Numbered from the stretch's first letter, positions 1 to 13,572 are shown. The stretch: 64,000 nucleotides of DNA from Helicoverpa zea (GCF_022581195.2 NC_061458.1:5580001-5644000); one strand, 5' to 3'. Program-made: numbers and translations. The notes: generated by a model from the sequence alone, not told the origin.

Positions 1-3000
1 AAAGCTTATTATTGTTTTCAAACATCATAAAAGGTTTTAAAATTTAGTAATGATCTTGCGTCATTTGAAAAGATCGTGAATAAAATATATGTCTATATTG
101 TACACAAGACCGTAACTTCTTATATCGGTCCGCACATATAATTTACAATTTTTTCATGACATTAAGTACTTAACTGATTTAGGCACAATTATGTTCACTT
201 CGAATCGTTTCTCATCTAAAGTAAAATTCTAAAATTTAAATTCATTAAGCTCTACAACACATACATGACATCGTGTTTACAATATTAGTATATTTATCTT
301 ACGCTTTACTTCCAGATAATCTATCAGATACATTTCAGTTGTTTTATTCCTCACAAACTTCAACTTAAGTATAATGGAACACTTTCAAAGATAAACTCGA
401 CACGAAATTATTATTACAATATAAGATAATTAGTATTATTTTACATTTTAATCATTTGTAACATGAAATGAGCCAGTTCCACGCGACTAACAAATGAATA
501 TAGACCGCCTGTCGCCGTTGCATGCACTTCGAAAATCATTTGTGGACTACTTAACCTAATATGTTATTATGTACACAATGTACTCTAATAATTGGCTAAA
601 TGATAATAAACTCATTTGTAACATTCACCTTTAATAGAAAATTAACATTTAAATAAATTATAAAAGAAAATAGTCCAATAAATATGTACCGAGTTTCCAA
701 GAATGTTTAAGCGTTACCTTATAGTTCGTTATTAGATCGTTGAAATATCATAGCCATTGAATATAACACACAATGTACACGATTGCACCGCCGCTAGAGC
801 CGGCAGCGTCTGCCGAGGCGCTAAGTCCAGTCTCAGCGTGAGACAAACTCAGATTTCGGTTCTCTCATTAAAAATAATCTGTGTACTTCTTTTTATTCTA
901 TATCTTGCCTTACAACTCTAAGAATGTGAAACAATCTACAGTCCTACACACAGCATACATAGTATGTACAAATTGTAACTATATACAGATTAACATGGCA
1001 AAGAGGTCAAACGAGAGTAGCGTCGTACGTTGAACACACATTAGCGGTTTATCTATTCCCGTTTATATGTTACACTTTAGTGTATGAACCCAGAAAATAT
1101 TATTGAAAACAAAAAACCCTGCACGCAAAATCTTTACTCATGAACCGAGGGGGTAGAACAATTTGAACAATGTCAGTGAGTTATAATAAATATTCTTTCT
1201 TCACAAGGTGATCTGTTTTATGTGGAAATATTCTGCTGTGAGTGTGGTGAAATATTGGGTTTCCAAAATTAAAAAAGGGACTGTTCTATGGAACACTTGC
1301 TTATCAAGTTAGTCACAAAACTGCAACTATTCAACTTGTTTTCGACCTTTTCAGTTAGAGTTAAGATTTTTCATACAGGCGGATTTTTTATTTCAAATAA
1401 TATTTTGATTGCAATATTTTTAGTTTACTTGGTGAAGGTATTTAATGATTAATAATTTATTCACTCTATTTTAGGCGTTTATTTAAAAATAAAATTTAAT
1501 TTTAGTTTATTTTTCTATTTTGATAATCATATACCATTTTGGGTAATGATTATATAATTGTTGCAGAAAACAAAGGAAAATGTTTTACTTCAATCTGCAA
1601 TTACTTAGATGCCATGTTGTTTTTGAACGTCATGTCTAAAGAATACTTGAGGAATCGAAACAATTCCGTCGATACCCTGCCTGTCGTAATGCATTCTGCC
1701 GTTTCGTAGATATGAGGTAATAAAAAATGTTACATACATACAAGAAACGCGCAAAAATATAACCCTTCTTGGCAGTCGGGTAAAAACACTTGTAGCGTGG
1801 CTGTCAAGCATCTTAAGAGCTTTATTTTCTAATGCATGTTCGCTACTGTGGCAGACAATGGTAACTAACATTTCTTATTGTCCAAATAGGTGTTTCACCT
1901 AAGTAATAATATGTTCTCTACAATTATTATCTCAAAAGCATCTCGTGATTGAATATTTTACAATCTGTCTTGTTCAAAGTAATATATTGTATAGTGTAAT
2001 GACTAAGTCAAACGATATAGTATGTATTATAAACGAGGAATATTATTTTTGTAACCGAAACAAAGAAGCCTTTGTGGCATAATAACGAAAAATATTTGTA
2101 CTCGTGATTTCTGTATGTAAAAACATCGGAAATATTTATATACTATATGCACTAAGAATATTATGTACATAATAATGTAGCATGAAAACCACAAACGCAA
2201 TTAAAGGTGAATGACTCACAAATAGCAAATTAAATAAACGAATCTGTCAATCAATATAAATATATGTAGTAGTTGTGCGTATTTGATACAGAATACAATA
2301 GTGAACTAGGTGCTTATCGTTTGGGTAACCTGCACGATGATGACTCGATGAATTTGGCTGATATGTTCGTAAATTGTTAAGTGACATGATGCAAGAATTG
2401 TGTGAAGCCCGTGAGCACATCTCTTAAACACAAAGTATGGAAAATAGCTTTATGCCACATCTATTGTCACCTAACTGTACACCATGTCACAAAAATATTT
2501 CATTTACACTGTTGTATATTTATACAATCATAAATATATTCATTTGTACATTACACATGTGATTTTACTTTTAGAATATTTACAAATAAACACAACATTC
2601 AACCGCCATTTTCATTAACAATCATTTTTAAAACCTATTTTGCTAAATTAAAATTATCAGGGCTGTAAAACCTATAAATTAAAACTAATTGTAACTCTCT
2701 AGACAGAGACCACAGAACCGTTTTAGTGTTGCGAACACTTACCGCGATGCTGTGGTCTCTATTTAGTAGAAACTCCGTTTTTACTCAAACATTATTTAAA
2801 ACTGAAAGTTTATTGGATCCTTGAGGTGAATTATGAAATAATTTCGTTCTCGATCATGTTTAATTCAGTTTTGGAAAATATGAAAAATGTACGTATGCAT
2901 AACAAGTTTTGCCAATGGTTTCGCAAGCCACAAAAAGTAATTATACCAGACAATCAAGTCGGTAATCACGTTGTTACGCAAGTGTAATAGACTAATAAAT

Positions 3001-4815
3001 AAATATCTTCTACAGTAAATTAATCAAATTATAATTTCTTACTGTCACCTCAAAGAAACAAACATAGCATTGACCAGTACTAAAGTCATTTAAATGTTTC
3101 ATAATTTATAACACATCATATCTCATCATAAAGAAATCTATTTAGCCATTTGGTATATGAATACTGCCCTGAACAATATCTGCAAGCATCTAAACCCATG
3201 GAACAGCGTAAACAAACCAAAAAAATAAAATACTAAACTATTATAAGATTCTTTAATATTGTGGTGCAATTCTTCATGTCAGAATCATGAGGCAAAAATT
3301 ACGCTGAGTTTAAGATAAAGCGCACGCTGGCCCAACACACCGTCACCTTTGTGCAGATTAATTAAAGCTTGACTACTTGAAAGTAAGCTGCGAATTTGTA
3401 GAATACTATCCACTCCTAATAAATTAACCTCAAAACCACTAATTGCAAGTTTTATGGAACATCGTACCTAAGGACTACTTCGTAAATATTATGCTCATTA
3501 ATCAAGGGAAAATCTTAATTTATAGATATATACGAGAAAACCCAATATGAGAATGGAACCTATTACACCATCATGATCAGCAGTCGTGTTTGCGATTGCT
3601 AAATTGACAAAGTATTCGTTCCGAAACAATTATTTAAATTAAAAAGATAGTCAAGTATTTTTGGGTAGATTTTTAGTTTGTTCACAAATGGTCCACAATG
3701 AAGGTCAAATCAGCAGTAAATTGTAAATCAATCCAACTATTACAACTAAGTTTCAGATAAAATTCTACAACACAATCTTGCAATTTATTAAACAATAATA
3801 TACACATGCAAACAATTCGCCCAGGAGAATATATTGTTTAAAAAATTACAACATCAAAGCAATACTCCGTTAAGTCAGTAAATAAAAAATATTATGTGCA
3901 TAGTGTGTTGAATCATATTCTGAGATAGTAACCAATTTTAAATACTACAAAATTTTAATAAATCTATAAAATATTACTTTACATACTATGAGTGAATGCA
4001 ATTTTTATAATGGACTCCAGAATAATGGTTACTGGCTGCGGATCGTCGTACGTACATAAAGTTTTTATCATTACTCAACAACGTCCTGACCGAGGCGCCC
4101 GCGTCAACCGCGGGTTTACTACACCCCGCTCCAAATATAACATTCAATGCTAACTCTATCAACACACAACTTTCGAACCAATTCAATTGGATTGCAGATG
4201 AATATGCTTACTTTATATGTAATCATATTCATGTATTATCCATGCAAAGCAAATAACCATAAAAGAATAGGTATACCTATTCAGTTCATTTTAGCAATTT
4301 CACGGACCCCGAGAGACAGTACATGTCTGATACTAAACAGTAGTTGTGCATAAATAAATATAAACGAAATTCAAAATCTGAATATAATAATACACTTTTA
4401 ATTCCAAAGAATAAAAAGAAGGCTAACTGGATTTACCGCATGCAATACATCACAGGTCAATAAGTTAAGCACATGGAACAGTGTATTGCAGTAAAGCGAG
4501 CATTAACCCACTGTCAATTTTATTTAAAGTGGATTCAATAGCGAGAAATAAATAACAACAAATATTGCGAGGCGAATCGCTAAATTCAGGGTCCTCGTTT
4601 TTGTCATAACATCGGGCCGCAAATGTACAGTACCTCCGAGATAACTTGGCGAATTTGAGGTAGGTTATTGGCTACAGAAAATTTTGTCCAAAAAAAATCT
4701 ACTGCGTAGCCGAACAGCTAACTGTAAACTCGCCAAATTTGATCGGAAGTAGTGTAACAAGAATGATCCGACTCACCGTCGATTCGAGAATGTTCTGTGC
4801 AGCCGTGGGCATCGC
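1..4815 (-). other. Region downstream of FBXO28, probably partly its 3' UTR
   Basis: About 4.8 kb of AT-rich DNA without a convincing open frame on either strand. Several AATAAA-type signals exist on the minus strand, so the end of the FBXO28 transcript cannot be placed. A short GC-richer island sits at about 781-835 and another at 4078-4133; neither resolves into an exon. A strong hairpin at 2699-2766 is listed separately. Confidence 0.4.
2699..2766. ncRNA. Pre-miRNA-like hairpin (candidate)
   Basis: The arms AGAGACCACAG (2705-2715) and CTGTGGTCTCT (2750-2760) pair perfectly. The stem continues outward through a C/A mismatch to TCTAGA/ATTTAG-type pairs and inward through a partly paired stretch (CCG with GCG-side bases) to AGTGTT/AACACT closing a 3-nt loop. 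The 68-nt length, the imperfect roughly 30-nt arms and the isolation in otherwise plain AT-rich DNA resemble an animal miRNA precursor. I do not recognise a known seed on either arm or strand. It lies in the FBXO28 downstream region and could instead be a structured 3' UTR element. Confidence 0.35.
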
Positions 4816-7800
4816 TCACAGCTTGCGCGGGCGCGTGAGGCGGCGCTTCTTGCGCTCGGGCGTGGCGCCGCTCGCGCCCGCCGCGTCGGCCGACGCGCGG
4901 CGCCGCGACGGCGGCGTCGACACGCTGCACTCACTACTGCTCTCCGCTTTAGGCTCCGGCTTACATTTACTGCTCTCCACTTTAAGCTCAGGTTTAGATT
5001 TGGTGGTGGTCTCCACTTTCGCCTCGGATTTGGACTTGGTTTCTGATTTAGAGTCAGGCTTGGACTTGGGTTCGGGCTTGAGGTCGGCGCGGGGCAGCTC
5101 GGTGGTGGGCTCGGGCGCGGCGCTGGGCAGCGGCGCGGGCTCGGCGTCGCCAGCGCCCATCTCGCACTCTGTAGGCTCCGAGCTGGTGCCGGCCGCCCAC
5201 TGCAATTCATATAAAGGAATTTTAAATAGAGATAGGTCTCAATTTACGGGAAATTAAGACTAGCCTTATCTTTTAATAGACTTCCAGTCTAACTGGATTC
5301 AGCTTAGTACCATAATTTTCAATGGAGCTAGAATTTAATGGAGGCTATACCTTGGTTAAACTGATTGTCAGACTTTTCAAATAACTTCAGCATAACATCC
5401 CACTAGTGGAGGCTTACCTGTGCTAGTGACGAGGCAGGCGACAGACGTAGGGACGCGCCGCACTCGGCGCAGAGCGGCGGCACGGCCGGGGAACGGGAAC
5501 GCCAGTACTGTAGCTCCGTTTTGCACTTATTTAACTCCTGTGGAACAAAAACATCAAGCGATCAATATAAAATATAAATTAAGAATATAGATAATACACA
5601 CAGTATTTAATAGTAGTACCAGCGATAGATTTTTTTGTAAATTAAAAATTACTACAACTTGCAACCAAGGCTATATTTTTACCTGTAATAAAGTTTGAAA
5701 CTTGCGGCTTGTTTCCTCATTCTTCTTATCGTAATCATCAAGGCGGTTAGCATACTCCAAGGTCTGTTTCTGCTGCTCAGCAATCTGCTTCTGTTGTTCT
5801 GCAATTTGTTTCTGTTGAAGAGCCGTCTTGCGTTTGCAACTACGAAGATCACTGCGCAATGCTGATAACTGGTCGTTGTACCTGAAGATATAATTAACAA
5901 AAATTAAACAACTAATACTTCGTCTGCCGTTATTACGATTTATCATTGGAGATCATAAAAAAGTGAAATTCGACGTCTTAACAGTTAAGTTAATCGCCTT
6001 GTTTGTGTAAAACAACAGTTATATTTAAAATTTGTCCTCACTTTTTCATTCCTTGTTTAATGCGATGTATCCGTTTCCGTAGCACCATGTTGCTCTGCGG
6101 CGGAGGCGGGGAGGGCGGCAGACTCTCTTCCAAGTACAAATTCAGCGAAGACACCCTGCGGTCCGACACGCTGGCCCCGGCCTGCTGCGACGAAGACGAC
6201 TCGAACCCACTCGGCGGCGGCGAGTCCAAACAAATGTACGATTTACTACTCTCGCCAGCTGTAATCAGTTAAATAAAATATATATTAATTGCCTTTAAAA
6301 TTCAATTTTATGTAAATTAGGTCAGTAATTAAAGACGGCTTCCTCGCTGATCGAGCTTTCGAAAGGAAATATTGGAAGACTGGGTAAGCCATTGGCCAGC
6401 AGTGGGACAGGCTACAAAAAAAAATTGCATAATATATTATACAATTTGATAAAACTGTCCTTTCGCTGTGGGAATATAAAAAAGTAACGTGCTTTGATAC
6501 TCACGTGAAAATGCTGTAGTAATATCAAAGAAATCTGTACCAAAGTATGTTATCTCTGGCAAGTTGGGTTCAATGTGTTCTTTGAAGTATTCCATGGCCA
6601 TTGTTGTCAAATCAAAGAGTTCATCAGTCACCTTGTAAGGTCTTGCTAGTTTTGTCGTGGTTTTTAAGTATGACAGAATACTGTATACTTCATCTAATAT
6701 CTATAATAAAGATAATGAGATGAGTTTATACTATTGTTTACAAAATTAATACCAAATACAACCCATAGTGTGTGGCGTTTTGTTTTAGAATAATTTTATT
6801 CAACAAAATCATGTTATTATTACATAGAAGGTACATACACCGCTAATAGTAAATCACCAGCAGACACAACGTGCCCCTATCTATCTTCAACGTGTTATCC
6901 CCCATGCTATTTTCTCGTTTTATGAAATTGTCATCAGTTTGTCACAGAGCTTTATTTTCAAAAATCATTTAAAGATCTTACAAATATTGGATACTCTTGC
7001 AAAAAGCACTATTCCATGTGGCTTGTGACATTGTTACCTTTTGAACTTGAAATGTTCCTTTGTCGTTACTAACGACATAGGCACCGGTATAGCATAAAAA
7101 TCGTAGGCTAAATAACATATGGTATAGCTTGAATGAAGAGTAAATGATGTTAAAGAATTGTGTGAATTTGAATAGTAATCTTCGGAGTGAATAAGTTTCA
7201 TGTCTGCTTATTAGCTTCGTAGTTGATGGTTTGATCAAAGTACTAAACACTACCCTTCTTCTATCTGCAAAAAGACGCAGACCGATTGAATAGCTACATT
7301 CTTCGAAACTATTCTGGTTATAAAAAAAAAACTATTTGCTGTGCCCAATAAAAAGTATTTAGCGAGCAACATATTTTGTTTTTAGCACAAATCCATTCAA
7401 ATTCTGAAAAAGCAGAAATGTGCATTTCGCTAAACAAGACTGAGAACAAAACAATACTATCTAGGACACAACTTTGCTAAGAGATTTTTAGAGCTGTAAT
7501 TGCGAACGTTGCTAATTCTCTCCTTTTGTGTCACCATACAAAACAGAACGCGATTCTAGGTCAGGGTCATCATAAAGAGTAAATCGACATCTGACCGAGT
7601 TTGACCAATACGGGCGTATATGTCTAACTCGTACAGCTCATTCAACGGCCATTGATTAAAAGGTTAAATAGGTTCGATACAAAGGTTGGGCGGAGATAGG
7701 TAAAGGTTCCATAGAACGAAAAGTTAGGACTGCCCAGCTCGACAATTCGTTTGCTATCCCGAATTTAATTCAAAATTGGATATTTCGATTCCTCGCACAA

Positions 7801-10800
7801 TATTTCACACAACTCATGATAGATTGACACTAATTAGTATTATTCATCGCAAGATAATTGTCTATTATTTTAATGATAAAGGATGAAATAGGAATTCTAA
7901 AAGATATAATTTCATCTTGAAATTAGGGCAGTATGCTCGACTTCAATTACACACAGGATGTAATAACATAACGTTGATGTGCAAGGATTATTATGTCATA
8001 AGACGGACAGGAGCGTGCGTACACATTTTATAATATCTGGTAAGATCTAGTTAAAATTAAGCCCGTGTCAGTACCCCACAAACGTGATAACAAGCGCGCT
8101 TTTTATTTGCTTTTATTAACGAGATACAAACTCTTCTGAAGTCATGAGAACCATTCATATTATTCGTTGGGGTTATATACACACCGGTATCATGTAAAGC
8201 CAATAAATACATCAAAGTCTTCAACTTCGAAAGCAAAACAAGGTAATCAATAAGACAACTATTTATAGGTAATCTGTCGATAAACCAATACATGACATAC
8301 AGCACCATGCTTTTCATGCAGTTGCATAACACGATGTTACAAGTCGAAAATCGGGGTGCATAACATTAAAGAACATAGTTATTTAAACTTCATCTGTTTT
8401 CCTAAGTGTTTCGAAATCCATTTTACGCCATTGCTTCAGATTCTTTTGTTCTTACTATTAGTTATTTTGGCATTGATTTCATTAATTGCTATTTTACTGG
8501 GTTTCACGTTTAGCAGTTCGTATTTGAAGAAACACCGAGATTTCACCATTTCATCGATTCCACGATCCTCCTTTCGATATTAATATAGGGAACTCTCAAA
8601 AACATGAATTCCGCGGTCAGATCATAATTTACGTAAAATGTTATAGGTAGAGTTCTGCCATGCACGGTTTCTGCGGTTTGTCTGTGATTAGATAGCGGAG
8701 TTACACCGCTGTAGAATTTAGAAAATAAAAGCTATTTTTATGATAACAAAAATTACAAAACTGTCAAACTCAAGTACGATGTGAAGTGATAGGTTTGCCT
8801 ACGCTTACAGGTGAAACACTTTAGGCATGCTATAAACATTGATGTTGTAGTTGCACTGGTTTGTGCACATTATCATGACACATCCTCAGCCCCGGATCTT
8901 CAATTTTTTTTAGGCGGGGCAAAAACTGAAAAATGCCGCCCCGCCTACCTACGTACTTATGTTTATTTTCACCAACGAAAGTCACTTTTTTGGTAGGTAA
9001 AGTACTTAAAAAAATGTGTCCAAATCATTGTAGGCTCAAACTGTTCGCCAGGTTTAAGTTATGAAGTCGAGACAGACAGTGCCGGCTTCAACTCTACTAG
9101 CGCCCTGGGCGAGATTTCTACGGCGCCCCCAACTACAATTCAAAAAAACAGAGAGATAATATGTAGTTACTGATTGCGCGAGCGAAGCGAGCGCGAATTT
9201 TTTTTTATAGTTAACAAGTCAAAGCAAAAATTACCTAAAATGTAGCCCAATCGTACATAAGTTATTGCTGGTTGGTGAATGCAAAAACACGGGAACACAG
9301 GTTGTGATTGCGCGAGCGAAGCGAGCGCGAAATTTTTTGTTATATTTTAGAACTCAAAACAAAAATGACTTAAAATGTAGCCCAAACGTAGATAGCTCTT
9401 TGTTGGTGTTGGCGCCTATGAATTAAAATTTTGGGACTTAAAGTAGTACCATAAATAGAAACTAGAAGTTACTTTCTTATTAATAAAAGGACTTAAACTT
9501 ACTACCTTTTTACAACTTAACTCTACAAACGACGCTACAGTAGACAAAAAAATTTTCAAAAATAAAAACAACTATAAAGTGAAGCAAGCCCGAAAAAGCT
9601 TTTTTGAGATTTGGATCACTAAAAGTCCTTAACATATATAATAAAAGGCGACTGTGAAGTGAAGAAGCCGCGAGCGAAGGGAGCGCGAATTTTTTTGAGC
9701 ATTGGGACATTAAATTAAAAGTAGCTATATGTGAAAAAAAATGTAAGTGTAAAGTAAGAAACCGCGAGCGAAGCGAGCGCGAAAATTTTTGAGTTTTGGG
9801 ACATAAAAGTAGTGTATCTAACGCGCGCGGCATTGTATGACAATACATTAATTTAATTGAAATTTCTTGGTCCAGGAGCGTACCGCGGCGCCCCTGAGCT
9901 CGCGGCGCCAGGGTTATTCGAACACCCTGCACCATAGGTTAAGGCGGCCCTGATGCTATCCATACATTTGGATACAGTTCTTGTAAGCTGCGATCTTTGA
10001 TGAAATTTAAAACAAAAATAGGAGTAAAATTCTGATCAAGGATTGGTTGGGGGCGCCTGCGGCGCCCTTTATGTCCGGCGCCCTGGGCCGTCGCCCAACC
10101 GCGCCCTACCCTAAAGCCGCTACTGGAGACAGATTAATGTACACAAAAAGTTAATAAGTAGGTAAAAAGCGCTGTAAAGTAGCAAGCAGTCGGAAGCGCA
10201 AACTTTTTTGTTTTTGAGGACTCCATAAATATTTTTTTTCGCTACATTTGACTTATAAAAGGTAAGATAGCGCGGATTAGACTAATGAAGCCAACAAGGC
10301 AAAGCCTGTGTAACATTGCGCGAGCGGAGCGATCGCGAAATTTTTTGAGTCTACGACACAAAAGTACCTACATTGTCGAGCAACAAGTAGCCGCGAGCGG
10401 AGCGAGCGCGAACTTTTTTAAGTTATTTGTTTGAAGACTCACAAATTAAACTGGGAATCATGTACAAATAAAAAGAAACCGATTAGAACGAGTGCTATTT
10501 GTGTTCGTTGATTGGGTGCGTAAAAATAATAAACCATCAGAAAAACAGTACAGAAACGGTAATTTAACCGCGAGCGTAGCGAGCGAGAATTTTTTCACTT
10601 AGTTGGAGGATGTTATGAAAAATAATCAAAATCATCAATTAAACATAGCGAAGGCGACTTTTTTTGAAACTTTGCTTGTCAGTATCATGATACAATGGAA
10701 CTTCCTTATCAAACGGGTGTAATTTCATCAAAATTTTCTGGTGGTGGGGCGTCCCGTGGCGCCCCCTGAGACCGAGGCGCCCGGGTTATTCGCACACCCT

Positions 10801-13572
10801 GCACCATAGGTTAAGACGGCCCTGTAGGTAACTATTATGGTAATCTGTGATGTAGGATTTAAAATCAGGCAGCCGCTTGATTTTGCCGCCCCCTGAATTT
10901 GCCGCCCGGGGCATGGGCCCCGGCTTGCCCCCCCCTAGATCCGGGGCTGCACATCCTATTCTTACGTCTGAGAGTACCTACCTACAGCCAGTTTTTTGCT
11001 AGCTACTACAAAGCAATTATAGTTACTCTGTTTACGTAATACCTATCCGACGAACATCTGCATAAGCTAAAACTTACCTTGATCAGTATTGAGCAAGCTA
11101 TACTCAAAGTTCGAAACCATTGCCCAGATTTGATCAGTCAGCATTTTATTATATTGGTCAACAAGGCTATCGGCAACCTTGCTGATCAACATAATCTAAA
11201 TCTCAATAATTGAGATTTAGATTTAATTATTTAATTATTGTACAAAGCAATTGCCTGATGGGACATTTTTCATGATGCAAACACTGCACGATACACGTGT
11301 TGCTGTCCCATAAACACAGTAACGATTGGGAAGTCTATTTATAGACGGAACTACAAGGGACTCTTTCAACTGTCTAAATTAATGTATAAATACATAAATT
11401 ACCAAGAGACAACAGCGCCGATTAAAATAATCCGTGCGTGACAAACGGAAAAAACGTCAGGTATTTTCGTGATGAATCAAATGATCTCATTATTATAGGT
11501 CGCCGTATTTTATACACTTTAAAAATATCTAGATAAATTATGGCTGTAAAAACTAAAATCAATGGTATATAGTAAAGGCAGTTAAAATTAATGAATCAAT
11601 ATCATTATCATTATAACATTCAACAAAACCAATATTACGGACCGCATGGCTTCCGAGGCGCAACTTTTGTACCGTAAAGTACACATAGATACCATGGGCA
11701 AAAAACATTGCGTAAAAACCACGAAGCAACCTCTATGGCAGAGTTGCGGGAGCACGAACGAGGTCTTAATTCACGCTTTACCATAATAATGGTTGGTTTA
11801 CTAGTAACTTCAATGTTTTTACGATTAAGTGCCAGTTTTATACTCTTTCTAGACTCATAGAATCATGTTTTATTGAAAAAAGAATATAAAACTGTGATAC
11901 AGTGATATGCATGCTATTCAAACTAATCAATATTCACAATTTCACATTGCACAAACTGATACTACTGATAATAATTACAAGTAATAATTAAATGAATCAT
12001 TACATTAGCACATGATTTATACTTCCTTATTGCTGTACATAAATGCAGTTTTGTCTTTAATGCCTCAAGGCAATGTCTATCTAAATTTTATAAAATACCA
12101 AATGGACTAAAACAAGTTGTTTGTGTAAATACGAAACATGTGAATTACAGCAGAAATGAATATAATATTTACACAAACACTTGCTAGGCATCATCATGTA
12201 CATTTAAAGTAGAATCATCAATATTGTTTGTGATAGGTACAAGATTATTAAATCCTCTTATACAGGCTGATGATTTGCATCTGTGGCAAATTTTAGCTTG
12301 TACCTATTTGTTTCAATGGGCTTATAATTCTTGCCTTGTTGATCCAGTATTAAAAGCATTTAGAATCATCTCAAAGGACAAAATTTACAGCTATGTACAA
12401 AAAATGCTGTTACTAGAAATAATAAAAGACTTGTGCTTACCTCTCCTGGGAAGAAACAGCAGTGTTTTCTCTCAATATGCTTTCCAAACGTCATCTGCAA
12501 GAGACTCAGCCTCATATGCAAAGTTTCAATAATATCGGACTCGCATGCCAGCGGGTGACTTCTACGAGCTGACTCCCGACGTGGCATCTTAGCTTTGATT
12601 GATTGAAATCTATGTAACATCTGATTTTGTAACCGTTGAAACGTAGAGTTTAATATACTGCTACATATTGAATTGAACTGCCGATTAACCTGCAATATTA
12701 TAAAATGTTATATAACAATGGCAGTGCTGTATTATTAGTATGCTATGTTGTCTTGCAAAACACAACAGAGATTGCTTCTTTCCCCATGAGAACCAAAAAG
12801 TAATTCAAACTTAGCTAAATTGCATCAATAAAATCATATTTAGTTAATACAATGTTCAAAACAGGAAAATTGCATGTAGCGAAGACTAACACAGGATGAC
12901 TAACATTCAAATTAAATTAGTTGAATTTATTATTATTACTGCTGAAATTGAAATGAAATCAGAAAGAGATCTTCATACAAAAGAACATTATATTACTCAA
13001 CAGTATATTCCCTGATAGAAATTCAATAAGGAATTTAACATTCACATTCATTATAACCAGATACAAGCCTGTTCAATTTAACATTTGCCTTGATCAGCTA
13101 TACATTATGTCCCTTTATTATTTGAGGAGGTTTAGCCAAGAAACTTTATGATCTCCAACACTATAAAAGCAATAGCCAGCCTCATGATAAAATGGTATTG
13201 ATAACTAATTTCAATAAAATCTTATTTGAAATTTATTATTGGGGCAAGATGGAACTTATTTTGCTAGCTATTAGATAAATCATAAAAAATAATAACCATT
13301 CTAAGATGTGAGACACTTTTGAATCCCAGATAGGTAATAATCTTCTCAATAACTTCGACTGGCAAATCAAGTATATTGGTAGTGTGAGTCTTGGGGGCCG
13401 GCACTAAAGTGCATTTAGAGGTACTAGCGTGCGGCGAGGAACCTCCCGGCATCAAGGCGCTGGAATGACGAGTGACGCGGGACACCGCCACGGGCTCCGC
13501 GTGAGAGGGACCTGCACCATCGCTGCCCCCATTGCCACCTCCGACACTGCTCATTTGCCTTGTCGACACCAT
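4816..13572 (-). CDS. FBXO28: F-box only protein 28 (seven coding exons)
   Basis: Coding exons, in transcript order: 13297-13572, 12441-12689, 6505-6700, 6042-6258, 5683-5881, 5418-5537, 4816-5199. Junctions are GT-AG and the frame closes at 1,641 nt (546 aa). The N-terminus is low complexity; an F-box follows at about residues 67-108 (ILDLPVEVIEKIITYLGF). The next part carries the FBXO28 signatures PRRESARRSHPLA, RLSLLQMTF and CCFFPGE (exon 2) and TTMAMEYFKEHI (exon 3). A coiled coil fills about residues 295-395, with the duplicated heptad QKQIAEQ in exon 5. Exon 7 encodes a Lys/Glu/Ser-rich tail ending in a basic KKRRLTRPRKL, like the basic end of vertebrate FBXO28. FBXO28 proteins are substrate receptors of SCF ubiquitin ligases, nuclear, and in mammals linked to MYC ubiquitylation and mitosis. 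The ATG at 13572 is the first ATG of the open frame. The exon 1 donor (GTTATT) is weak, so this junction rests on the family match. Intron 2 (6701-12440) contains a nested hAT-like element. Confidence 0.93.
5278..5325 (-). repeat. Fragment of the lepidopteran tRNA-derived SINE
   Basis: The stretch CTTCCAGTCTAACTGGATTC and following AGCTTAGTACCATA matches the 3' core of the fuller SINE at 30264-30651 with few changes. It lies in the last intron of FBXO28, in the same orientation as the gene. Confidence 0.7.
6374..6422 (+). repeat. 3' end of a truncated LINE
   Basis: CCATTGGCCAGCAGTGGGAC followed by AGGCTACA and an A-run is a 3' end found very widely in lepidopteran genomes on 5'-truncated non-LTR retrotransposons. 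It sits in the FBXO28 intron between exons 3 and 4, opposite to the gene. Recognition is from memory of the repeat, not a search. Confidence 0.55.
8887..10949 (+). mobile_element. Non-autonomous hAT-like element, family A copy 1 (interrupted)
   Basis: The element begins CAGCCCCGGATCT and ends AGATCCGGGGCTG, perfect 13-bp terminal inverted repeats starting with CAG. It is flanked by the perfect 8-bp duplication CACATCCT (8879-8886 and 10950-10957). An 8-bp duplication with CAG...CTG ends is the mark of the hAT superfamily. No transposase frame is present. It is interrupted by a second hAT-like element (9077-10125). The inner sequence carries GC-rich near-palindromes at about 10316, 10390 and 10567. 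An internal end-like TTAAGACGGCCCTG at about 10810-10823 suggests still older nesting. It lies in intron 2 of FBXO28. Confidence 0.88.
9077..10125. mobile_element. hAT-like element family B nested in family A copy 1
   Basis: Ends CAGTGCCGGCTTCA and (reverse complement of the right end) CAGTAGCGGCTTTA are imperfect inverted repeats beginning CAG. The perfect 8-bp duplication GAGACAGA flanks it at 9069-9076 and 10126-10133. The inside (1,049 bp) holds four copies of the GC near-palindrome at about 9176, 9307, 9670 and 9764, and GC-rich runs such as GGCGCC near both ends. No protein is encoded; the 141-codon minus frame inside is a by-product of the repeats. Confidence 0.85.
11193..11223. repeat. 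Perfect 15-bp palindrome
   Basis: AATCTAAATCTCAAT (11193-11207) and ATTGAGATTTAGATT (11209-11223) are exact inverse complements separated by one base, about 240 bp right of the hAT-like element in FBXO28 intron 2. Confidence 0.8.

Noticed and set aside
4739..5257. 172-codon plus-strand frame and 145-codon minus frame
   Set aside because: Both are shadows of the GC-rich last coding exon of FBXO28 (4816-5199).
9510..9935. 141-codon minus-strand frame
   Set aside because: Lies wholly within the nested hAT-like element; composition follows the repeats.
9176..10590. Regularly spaced GC palindromes as a CRISPR array
   Set aside because: Spacing is irregular and far longer than CRISPR spacers, the DNA is animal nuclear, and the motifs lie inside hAT-like elements.
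12224..12532. 102-codon plus-strand frame
   Set aside because: Antisense overlap with FBXO28 exon 2; no homology features.
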